DNA of 6,844 bases from a bacterium. Its GTDB lineage: Bacteria > Zixibacteria > MSB-5A5 > GN15 > FEB-12. A model generated the notes under the pieces. The model was not told where the DNA came from, ran no database searches, and was given only the letters and a program-made list of their open reading frames with translations. The stretch is taken from assembly GCA_030612965.1 (NCBI GenBank), contig JAUWMW010000124.1, forward strand, positions 1 through 6,844, in the 5' to 3' direction. The position numbers and the translations under genes are program-made. Positions 1 to 6,320 of the stretch are shown here, in pieces (the stretch's first letter is position 1; each line of letters begins with the position of its first letter).

Positions 1-1188
1 AAGGTTGGCTTCAATAAAGTGTTCGGGTACTACCTGGAAATTACCAAGGCTAATATCGACGCGGTACCGTCGGAGTATATTCGCAAACAGACCCTGGTCA
101 ATGCCGAACGCTATATCACGCCGGAACTGAAAGAGAAAGAGGGGCTGATCCTGTCGGCTGAGGAGAAGATATTCCGCCTGGAGGAACAGTTGTATTTGCA
201 GTTGATAGACCGCCTGGAAAACCGCATCGGTGACATCATCAGTACCGCAGACCTTCTGGCCGAGCTCGATCTTGTCTCATCACTGGCCGAGTTGGCCGTT
301 ACAAAAAACTACTGTCGTCCGGAGATTTTTGAGGACTGCCGTCTGGTTATCAGTAACGGTCGTCACCCGGTCATCGAAGCGGTGCTTGAAGCCGGAGCCT
401 TCGTGGCCAACGATGCCAGGATGACAACCGACCAAGAGCGGATTCATATTCTGACCGGTCCCAACATGTCCGGCAAGTCGACCTTCCTGCGGCAGATCGG
501 TCTGATCGTGATCCTGGCCCAGATCGGATCGTTCGTACCGGCCGACAGCGCCGAGATCGGACTGGTCGACCGTGTCTTTACGCGCGTCGGGGCGCTGGAC
601 AACCTGGCTCGCGGGCAGTCGACCTTTCTGGTTGAGATGGTGGAGACGTCCAACATCATGCACAATGCTACCGAACGTTCGCTGATTCTGCTGGATGAAG
701 TAGGACGCGGCACTTCGACCTTCGATGGGTTGTCGGTGGCTTGGGCGGTGGTTGAGTTTATCAATGAGAAAATCGGAGCGCGAACGATCTTCGCCACCCA
801 TTATCATGAATTGACTTCGATGGCTTCCCTTTATCCGACAGTGCGCAACTACCAGGTGGCGGTCAGGAAGTGGGAGGACAGCGTCGTGTTTCTGCATCAG
901 ATTATCAAGGGGGGATGCGATGACTCGTACGGCATAGAAGTAGCGAAGTTGGCGGGTCTGCCGAAATCGTCGATCTCGCGCGCCCGGCAGGTGCTTAGGC
1001 TGCTCGAATCCGGCAAGTTCAACCAGAGCGAACTGGGCGCCGGTTTGTACAAAGAGCGGGTGCAGCCCAGTTTGTTTGATCCCCAGCCATCGAAGGTAGA
1101 GAAGCTGCTGGCCGAGATCGATCCCGACCAGGTTACACCCATGGAAGCGCTGGAGATTCTAAGTCGACTCAAGGAGGAACTCGAGTGA
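1..1188 (+). CDS. mutS: DNA mismatch repair protein MutS, C-terminal part (5' end outside window)
   Basis: MutS recognises mismatches and small loops in DNA and passes the signal to MutL through ATP-driven clamp movement. The frame is open from base 1, so the gene is cut by the window edge; the GTG at 19 is an internal valine. The 395 visible residues cover the end of the lever and clamp region (YIRKQT, ERYITPELKEKE), the ATPase domain and the C-terminal tail. The Walker A motif GPNMSGKST is at 457-483, the signature region STFLVEMVETSN at 619-654, Walker B with LILLDE and GRGTSTFDG at 682-729, and the H-loop ATHYHEL starts at 793. The helix-turn-helix dimer region contains DDSYGIEVAKLAGLP. 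A QPSLF motif at 1063-1077 fits the QxxLF beta-clamp-binding consensus. By family length, roughly 450-480 N-terminal residues, including the FxE mismatch-contacting motif, lie upstream. The stop codon overlaps the mutL start. Identity is certain; no defect is visible. Confidence 0.98.
   Translation, partial: KVGFNKVFGYYLEITKANIDAVPSEYIRKQTLVNAERYITPELKEKEGLILSAEEKIFRLEEQLYLQLIDRLENRIGDIISTADLLAELDLVSSLAELAVTKNYCRPEIFEDCRLVISNGRHPVIEAVLEAGAFVANDARMTTDQERIHILTGPNMSGKSTFLRQIGLIVILAQIGSFVPADSAEIGLVDRVFTRVGALDNLARGQSTFLVEMVETSNIMHNATERSLILLDEVGRGTSTFDGLSVAWAVVEFINEKIGARTIFATHYHELTSMASLYPTVRNYQVAVRKWEDSVVFLHQIIKGGCDDSYGIEVAKLAGLPKSSISRARQVLRLLESGKFNQSELGAGLYKERVQPSLFDPQPSKVEKLLAEIDPDQVTPMEALEILSRLKEELE
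1171..1177 (+). promoter_or_regulatory. Ribosome binding site for mutL
   Basis: AAGGAGG lies 7 bases before the GTG at 1185, inside the last codons of mutS. It is a near-perfect Shine-Dalgarno sequence at good spacing. It supports GTG 1185 as the mutL start even though the family usually begins only a few residues before the conserved LPExVVNxIAAGEV segment. Confidence 0.85.
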
Positions 1189-3041
1189 GCGACGCCTCGA
1201 ACGAAACCAGACGCCAACGATGGATCCGTCCATTACCGGAACGCGTCGTTAACAAGATCGCGGCAGGTGAAGTGATCGAGCGTCCCTCGGCGGTCGTAAA
1301 AGAACTCGTTGAGAACTCACTTGACGCGGGCGCCGACCGGATTGATATCGTTGTTGAGAAATCGGGAGTCAAGTTGATAAGGATCGTCGACAACGGATGC
1401 GGCGTTCCCGAGGAGCAGATCGAGATTGCCTTCGGTCGTCATGCCACCAGCAAGATTTCCGCTTTCGATGACTTGGAAACGCTCGGGTCTTATGGCTTTC
1501 GGGGGGAGGCATTGCCCTCGATAGCTTCGGTGTCGCGATTGCGAATGGTTTCCCGCCCGGCGGCCCAGGCGGCCGGCACCGAGATCATCTACGAAGGTGG
1601 TGTGCTGCAATCGTGTCAGCCGATGGCTGCTGCGGTCGGGACCGTCGTTGAAGCAGCGGACCTTTTCTACAATACTCCGGCGCGACGCAAATTCCTCAAG
1701 ACCGAAACGACCGAAGCAAGGCACATCTCTCGTCTGGCTACGGCGATGGCTATCGGGCGTCCCAAGGTGGGCTTCTCACTCAAAATGAATGGTCGGGTTG
1801 TGTTCAACCTGCCCACCGGGCAGAGCCTGTCGGAACGTGTCGGCGCTCTGCTTGGCGGCGGACGCAAGTTCCTGTCGTTCGCCTTCGAGGGCGGTTTGGT
1901 AAGTGTTGAGGGATGTATCGGAGCGCCCGATGTGGTGCAGAATAATCGTAATGGACAGTATCTGTTCATCAATGGTCGATACGTTTTTGCGCCTATGTTG
2001 TCGCACGCTTTTGTCGCGGGTTATGGTGAACTCATTGTCCCCGGTGGTTTTCCGATTGGTGCGTTGCTGTTGAGCATCGAGCCGACGGAGATAGATGTTA
2101 ACGTCCATCCTTCCAAGACCGAAATCAAGCTGTCGCGCGACCGCGAAGTCCATGACGCCGTGGTGGCAGCGATTCGTGATGCCCTCAGGCAGGACGGTGT
2201 GATTCCGGAACTCAGTTCCGGCGCAACGATGCGACCGGAATCGGGCCGTCATAACGGCGGCATCAATGACAGGAGTGGGTCATATGTCATCGCGGGCATC
2301 GGCAGTTCGCCACCGGTTGCTACGGAATTCCTGGCCGAACTCTACCAATCAACGAAACTCGATAACTCCGGGGCGACGGAGCCGAGTTCAGTAACCGTCG
2401 ACACGGAAACGGGGGAGATCCTTGAAAAACCCGAGAGCACGGTATTATCGGAAACCGAACACGGACCCTCCGGTGGCTTTAGGTTGGTGGGTCGGTTCTC
2501 AGATCTTTACTTGCTCATACAGGCGGGTGATGATCTCTATATCGTCGATCAACACACGGCTCATGAACGTGTACTCTACGAAGAAATCCTGCGCCAAATC
2601 GAAGCTAACAGCGCCTCGGCGCAGACTCTGTTGTTTCCCGTACAGTTGGAACTCAGCCCCGAGCATTTGTCTCTGTTCGAATCCGCCACCGATGTTTTCC
2701 AGCGCTCCGGCTTTACCGTGGCGCCCTTCGGCGGGCGGATGGTGAACATCGAAGCAGTTCCGGCGATTGGTCGCACCCGGTCACCGGAGAAAATGTTGCG
2801 CCACGTACTCGACGATATCTTAGCCCTGCGCAAGAGTGGGCACGATATGAAAAAGGCGATGGCTCAGTCGATTGCCTGTCGCTCGGCGGTGATGGCCGGT
2901 GATCGCCTAAGTGACGAGGAAGCTCGGCACCTGCTGGAAAGGCTGTTGCGGTGTGATGATCGTTACTCCTGTCCCCATGGCCGTCCGACTTTCATCAGAA
3001 TAAGCCGAGAAGACCTGGACCGGCGGTTCGGTCGTGGCTGA
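1185..3041 (+). CDS. mutL: DNA mismatch repair endonuclease MutL
   Basis: MutL couples MutS mismatch recognition to strand incision. The protein has 618 residues. The N-terminal GHKL ATPase is complete: motif I with KELVENSLDAGA (E40 and N44), DNGCGV (D69), RHATSKI, GFRGEAL at 104-110, and LFYNTPARRKFLK. A Ser/Gly/Glu-rich linker of about 90 residues follows (roughly 340-430). The C-terminal domain carries the endonuclease motifs: DQHTAHERVLYE (D455, E461, E466), ACR at 564-566 and CPHGRP at 596-601. The protein ends in FGRG, a variant of the terminal FKR motif. This places it with nicking MutL proteins that work without MutH. QTLLFP (Q480) resembles the beta-clamp-binding motif of MutL. One small oddity is that the canonical DQHA reads DQHT. 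The GTG start overlaps the mutS stop by four bases, behind a strong ribosome binding site. The gene is probably co-transcribed with mutS and miaA. Confidence 0.98.
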   Translation: MSDASNETRRQRWIRPLPERVVNKIAAGEVIERPSAVVKELVENSLDAGADRIDIVVEKSGVKLIRIVDNGCGVPEEQIEIAFGRHATSKISAFDDLETLGSYGFRGEALPSIASVSRLRMVSRPAAQAAGTEIIYEGGVLQSCQPMAAAVGTVVEAADLFYNTPARRKFLKTETTEARHISRLATAMAIGRPKVGFSLKMNGRVVFNLPTGQSLSERVGALLGGGRKFLSFAFEGGLVSVEGCIGAPDVVQNNRNGQYLFINGRYVFAPMLSHAFVAGYGELIVPGGFPIGALLLSIEPTEIDVNVHPSKTEIKLSRDREVHDAVVAAIRDALRQDGVIPELSSGATMRPESGRHNGGINDRSGSYVIAGIGSSPPVATEFLAELYQSTKLDNSGATEPSSVTVDTETGEILEKPESTVLSETEHGPSGGFRLVGRFSDLYLLIQAGDDLYIVDQHTAHERVLYEEILRQIEANSASAQTLLFPVQLELSPEHLSLFESATDVFQRSGFTVAPFGGRMVNIEAVPAIGRTRSPEKMLRHVLDDILALRKSGHDMKKAMAQSIACRSAVMAGDRLSDEEARHLLERLLRCDDRYSCPHGRPTFIRISREDLDRRFGRG

Positions 3042-3963
3042 GTCGTCGACCATTCCCATCATTTGCGGATCAACCGGCTCCGGCAAGACCGGGGTGGCCG
3101 TGGAGTTGGCCGCCAGTTTCCCAATCGAAGTAGTCTCGGCCGACTCACGCCAAATAATCAAACACCTCGATATCGGGACAGCCAAGCCGACCTCGGAGGA
3201 ATGCAACAAAGTAAGGTTTCATCTCGTCGATCTTATTGAACCGGGCGAAGCGTACAGTGCCTACCGTTTTGTCGACGACGCCTGCGCAGCGCTGGCCGAC
3301 ATCATCGGGCGAAATCGCAGCCCGGTTCTGGTCGGCGGAACCGGCATGTACCTTCGGGCGTTGACCGATGGAGTGGTAGAAATCGACAATGAGGACACGA
3401 CTATCCGCGAGCAGCTTCGGGACGAAATGACCCGGATCGGACCACAGGCTATGTACGATCAGTTGGCGCGGGTTGATCCGACGGAAGCGGCCCGTCTCCA
3501 TCCGAACAATCAGGTTCGCGTGATTCGGGCTCTGGAGATATATCGGTTAACCGGTCGGCCCAAGTCCGACCTTCTGGCCAGGGCGGCTCACCGTAAGGGA
3601 GACTACAACTTCGAGTTCTTTTGTCTCTTGCCGGACCGGCAGGAGTTGTATGCGGCTATCGACCGGCGGGTGGATCAGATGATGGCGGCGGGATGGTTGG
3701 CAGAACTGGAAAGACTGGTTGACGCCGGTCTGGGGCAGGCAATCAGGAAGGCCCGGGTGATCGGCTACGGTGAGTTGCTTCAGTTCATGGACGGTGAGTT
3801 AACTCTCGAGGCAGCGGTGGACCTTATCAAGCAGAACACTCGCCGTTACGCCAAGCGGCAATACACCTGGTTTCGGAACCAGATTTCGGGGCGTTTCTTC
3901 AGTAGCAGAGGGGAACTGACCTCGGTTTTGGCAGATCAGTTTTCGGCGAAAAGAGGCAAATAA
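3034..3963 (+). CDS. miaA: tRNA dimethylallyltransferase MiaA
   Basis: MiaA transfers a dimethylallyl group from dimethylallyl diphosphate to N6 of A37, next to the anticodon of tRNAs reading UNN codons; MiaB and others may modify it further. The 309 residues match the usual family length. Visible motifs are the P-loop GSTGSGKT (12-19), SADSRQ with the likely catalytic Asp37, DIGTAKP (46-52), FHLVDLIEP, VGGTGMYLRAL (100-110), VRVIRALEIYRLTGRP, and the C-terminal RVIGYGELLQF with NTRRYAKRQYTWFRNQ. After DSRQ the residues are II where many homologues have VY or IY, a minor variation. The GTG start lies inside the end of mutL, an 8-base overlap, and no Shine-Dalgarno sequence is evident in the 20 bases before it. 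Translational coupling to mutL termination is therefore likely. No other start fits better, because the first Met is at the GGTGMYL motif. The mutL-miaA order is widespread in bacteria. Confidence 0.97.
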   Translation: MAESSTIPIICGSTGSGKTGVAVELAASFPIEVVSADSRQIIKHLDIGTAKPTSEECNKVRFHLVDLIEPGEAYSAYRFVDDACAALADIIGRNRSPVLVGGTGMYLRALTDGVVEIDNEDTTIREQLRDEMTRIGPQAMYDQLARVDPTEAARLHPNNQVRVIRALEIYRLTGRPKSDLLARAAHRKGDYNFEFFCLLPDRQELYAAIDRRVDQMMAAGWLAELERLVDAGLGQAIRKARVIGYGELLQFMDGELTLEAAVDLIKQNTRRYAKRQYTWFRNQISGRFFSSRGELTSVLADQFSAKRGK

Positions 3964-3989
3964 AACTTGCTTAGGTAAACACGCTGAAC

Positions 3990-4007
3990 GTTAGTTAACG
4001 GACTAAC
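3990..4007 (+). repeat. Short inverted repeat after miaA
   Basis: GTTAGT (3990-3995) and ACTAAC (4002-4007) form a perfect 6-base-pair stem around a 6-base loop, 27 bases after the miaA stop. The stem is AT-rich and no T-run follows, so it is not a convincing rho-independent terminator. It may be part of the leader structure described for the next gene, or it may be chance. Confidence 0.35.
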
Positions 4008-4009
4008 CG

Positions 4010-4055
4010 CCTTTAGGTTAAGTGCGCCAACTGGAATGCCGATAACCTGAAAAGG
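4010..4055 (+). promoter_or_regulatory. Possible hairpin covering the ribosome binding site of the transglycosylase gene
   Basis: CCTTTAGGTTA (4010-4020) is complementary to TAACCT (4043-4048) plus AAAGG (4051-4055), giving 6 + 5 base pairs with a 2-base bulge (4049-4050) and a 22-base loop. The distal arm includes most of the purine-rich ribosome binding site of the downstream gene, so the folded RNA could limit translation. The complementarity is read directly; the regulatory role is inference, and AT-rich pairings in a leader of this length can arise by chance. Confidence 0.35.
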
Positions 4056-4057
4056 TG
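4053..4057 (+). promoter_or_regulatory. Ribosome binding site deciding the transglycosylase start
   Basis: AGGTG, within AAAAGGTG, matches the 3' half of the Shine-Dalgarno consensus and sits 6 bases before ATG 4064. The in-frame GTG at 4055 lies inside this site and has no site of its own, so ATG 4064 is the better start. A TTG at 4088, behind AAAGGAAA, is a weaker alternative. Confidence 0.55.
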
Positions 4058-4063
4058 TATTGG

Positions 4064-6310
4064 ATGAAGGAACAAAGGAAACCTATTTTGATCAGTAACT
4101 CGAAAAGACTGTGTTGGGCATGGGGTAGTCTCGTCATTATCATCTCTCTTCTTGCTCTGGGTTGCGGCGGCCGAAGCAGTATGTCCCAGCCTGGCCTTCA
4201 TGCTGAGACCGAGGGGCATAAACAACAGGCCGCCGATACAACGGCTTCCTCTTCGGAGGGGGACCAGGACTCCCGGCAGCCTTTGCTGTACGGTTCCAAC
4301 CGATCCGGTGAAAAGGCTGCCCGGACCAATGAGCAGGATCCCAATGAGGTTCCTTTATTCGATAGTCCGAGCATCAATCAAAATCAGTTCCTGTCCAGTG
4401 GCCGTGCTGATATTGACGACTCAGCCTCAGCCGTCGACGACGATATATGGCGCAAGTTCGAGTTAGCCGAGGAGTATCACCTGATGGGGGTGATGGCTAA
4501 CCGCGAGGCCGCGTGGGAGGAGGCTCAGTACTATTTCGAGAAGGGGCTGAAGATACTGGCCAAGCTTGATATTGAAGCCGACTCCGTGATGACTCCGGAG
4601 GCTTTCAAATATACCCAGATGTTAGACGATTTCGTGGCTGACTATCGGGTGACGTTGCGATCCCTGGGTCGACTGGAGCCGGACGTATCCTCCAGTGTTA
4701 TCATCGAGCGATTCGGCGACCTGGCCCGGAACCTGGGCGCCGACACAATTCGGGTATACAAAACCGAGAGGGCGGGGGTGACCTACGACCTGCCGGTGGT
4801 AATGAATGACCGAGTCAAGAGTTCGATCGTCTATTTCCAGACGGTGGCGAAAGATGCCTTCACGAAATATCTGGTGCGTTCCAAACGATACACGCCTATG
4901 ATGAGCCGCATTCTGGCCGAGTACGGTTTGCCGCAGGATTTGATCTACTTGTCGTTGGTTGAGTCGGGGTACAATCCGAACGCTTATTCATGGGCGCGGG
5001 CCATGGGATTGTGGCAGTTTATCGCGTCGACCGGACGGATGTACGGAATGAACCGGAATTGGTGGATGGATGACAGAAAGGATCCGATCAAGTCGACACA
5101 TGCGGCTTGTCGCTTTCTCAAAGACCTCTACAAAGAGTTCGGCCACTGGGAGTTGGCTATGGCGGCCTACAACGGCGGCCCGGGGCGGGTCAGAGGAACG
5201 ATCAAAAAACAGAAGACCAACGACTTCTGGAAAATGAAGCTCAAACGACAGACCATGGACTACGTGCCATTGATTTACGCTGCGGCTATAATTGCCAAGA
5301 ACCCTGAGAAGTATGGCTTCACCGATATCGTGCATGAGCCGGAGGTAGTCTGGGACGAAGTGGAGATCAGTCGTTGTCTGGAGTTGTCAACGGTGGCCAG
5401 GGAACTCGGCTGCTCAGTGGCTGAATTGAAGCGTCTGAATCCGGAGCTGCTGCGGAAGTACACGCCGCCCAAACTGAAACAGTACAAACTGAAGATCCCG
5501 GTCGGCAGCAAACACAAGTTCCTGGCTGCCTATGACAAAATGCCCTCACCCAAGGAAACAAGCTGGGTCCGTCACAAGATCAGACGAGGCCAGACAGTGT
5601 CGACCATCGCCGCTAAGTACGGCGTCTCCCAGTACGCGATTTTGGAAGCCAACAATCTCAGTCGTCGTTCCACGATTTACGCCGGCAAGGAGATCATCGT
5701 GCCGGTACCGCTCGACAGCAAGCGCCGCGGCGAATCACGTCCCAAGTACACTGACTACGAGGCCAGGAATTCGGTTTATTCGGTTCGCCGCGGTGACACT
5801 ATGTGGGATATCGCACGCGCCTTCGGCACCACCGTCGATGCACTCAGGCGCATCAACTACATCCAGCGCGGGTCACGTATTTATGTCGGCCAGAAGCTGA
5901 AGATTCCGTCATCGGCTCGGCGGTCGCCCGGCAAGAGCGGCGACAAGAGTTCCTCAGCTTACGCTGCGACCACACCGTCGAATCAGAAGTCTTCGGGGTC
6001 GGTTAAGAACTACAAGGTACGTGCCGGCGATACAATCTGGGATATCGCGCGAAAATACGGCACCACCACGGCCAAAGTTCGCAGCCTCAACGGCCTGGGG
6101 CGTTCCAGCCGCATCTATCCAGGTCAGATCCTCAAGATCTCCGATGGCAGCGCCGGGAACTACGTCGTCCACAAGGTCAGGCGCGGGGAGACTCTTAGCC
6201 GTATCGCTCAGAAGTATCGCACCAACATGTCCCACATAATTTCGGCCAATGATATCGACGATCCCGACGAACTTGGCGTCGGGACCAGGTTGAAGATATA
6301 CGTAAAGTAA
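4064..6310 (+). CDS. mltD: MltD-type membrane-bound lytic murein transglycosylase with LysM repeats (lipoprotein)
   Basis: Predicted to cleave the MurNAc-GlcNAc bond of peptidoglycan, forming 1,6-anhydro ends. From ATG 4064 the protein has 748 residues. It starts with a basic n-region, a hydrophobic core and the lipobox LALGC (Cys34); Gly at +2 suggests outer-membrane sorting by the Escherichia coli rule. Residues 35-130 are Ser/Asp/Gln-rich and probably disordered. Residues about 135-168 resemble one TPR helix pair (MGVMANREAAWEEAQYYFEK). Then come the family-1D lead-in (MNDRVKSSIVYFQT) and the SLT fold (about 276-390): ESGYNP with catalytic Glu300, AMGLWQFI, TGRMYGM and MAAYNGGPGRV. A degenerate LysM-like module (about 433-486) precedes four LysM domains at about 503-548, 571-616, 649-695 and 699-748, separated by Ser/Lys/Arg-rich linkers. 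Escherichia coli MltD is much shorter (about 450 residues). The gene follows miaA after a structured gap and lies 10 bases before sppA. The family call is firm; the symbol is by domain similarity. Confidence 0.93.
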   Translation: MKEQRKPILISNSKRLCWAWGSLVIIISLLALGCGGRSSMSQPGLHAETEGHKQQAADTTASSSEGDQDSRQPLLYGSNRSGEKAARTNEQDPNEVPLFDSPSINQNQFLSSGRADIDDSASAVDDDIWRKFELAEEYHLMGVMANREAAWEEAQYYFEKGLKILAKLDIEADSVMTPEAFKYTQMLDDFVADYRVTLRSLGRLEPDVSSSVIIERFGDLARNLGADTIRVYKTERAGVTYDLPVVMNDRVKSSIVYFQTVAKDAFTKYLVRSKRYTPMMSRILAEYGLPQDLIYLSLVESGYNPNAYSWARAMGLWQFIASTGRMYGMNRNWWMDDRKDPIKSTHAACRFLKDLYKEFGHWELAMAAYNGGPGRVRGTIKKQKTNDFWKMKLKRQTMDYVPLIYAAAIIAKNPEKYGFTDIVHEPEVVWDEVEISRCLELSTVARELGCSVAELKRLNPELLRKYTPPKLKQYKLKIPVGSKHKFLAAYDKMPSPKETSWVRHKIRRGQTVSTIAAKYGVSQYAILEANNLSRRSTIYAGKEIIVPVPLDSKRRGESRPKYTDYEARNSVYSVRRGDTMWDIARAFGTTVDALRRINYIQRGSRIYVGQKLKIPSSARRSPGKSGDKSSSAYAATTPSNQKSSGSVKNYKVRAGDTIWDIARKYGTTTAKVRSLNGLGRSSRIYPGQILKISDGSAGNYVVHKVRRGETLSRIAQKYRTNMSHIISANDIDDPDELGVGTRLKIYVK
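5564..6307 (+). repeat. Four LysM-coding repeats within the transglycosylase gene
   Basis: The four LysM units begin near 5564, 5774, 6008 and 6158. Units 2 and 3 share GDTxWDIAR and retain identical DNA blocks: an 11-mer at 5804-5814 and 6038-6048, and a 10-mer at 5824-5833 and 6058-6067, both offset by 234 bases. Units 1 and 4 share HK(I/V)RRG and a following IAxKY. LysM binds GlcNAc-containing glycan, so the array should anchor the enzyme to murein. Confidence 0.85.
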
Positions 6311-6311
6311 T

Positions 6312-6316
6312 AGGAG
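6312..6316 (+). promoter_or_regulatory. Ribosome binding site for sppA
   Basis: AGGAG ends 4 bases before ATG 6321, a slightly short spacing. It begins right after the transglycosylase stop codon, so the two genes are probably co-transcribed and read in series. Confidence 0.65.
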
Positions 6317-6320
6317 TACC

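Noticed and set aside
19..21. GTG 19 as a true start of a short MutS
   Set aside because: The frame is open to base 1, and the residues before it (KVGFNK) continue the conserved MutS sequence, so this is an internal codon of a gene cut by the window edge.
280..897. 205-codon open frame on the minus strand inside mutS
   Set aside because: It is antisense to the conserved MutS ATPase domain, shows no recognisable motif, and is expected as a shadow in GC-rich coding DNA.
3967..3995. Possible sigma-70 promoter: TTGCTT, 17-base gap, GTTAGT
   Set aside because: The -10 hexamer matches only 3 of 6 positions and no better pair was found in the gap, so a promoter cannot be supported.
3990..4007. Rho-independent terminator after miaA
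   Set aside because: The stem is short and AT-rich, and no run of T follows it.
4055..4063. GTG 4055 as the start of the transglycosylase
   Set aside because: It overlaps the ribosome binding site itself; ATG 4064 has the site at correct spacing and keeps a good lipoprotein signal.
5804..6067. Spaced short repeats considered as a CRISPR-like or tandem repeat array
   Set aside because: The matches are in frame and encode homologous LysM domains; they are not regular non-coding repeats.
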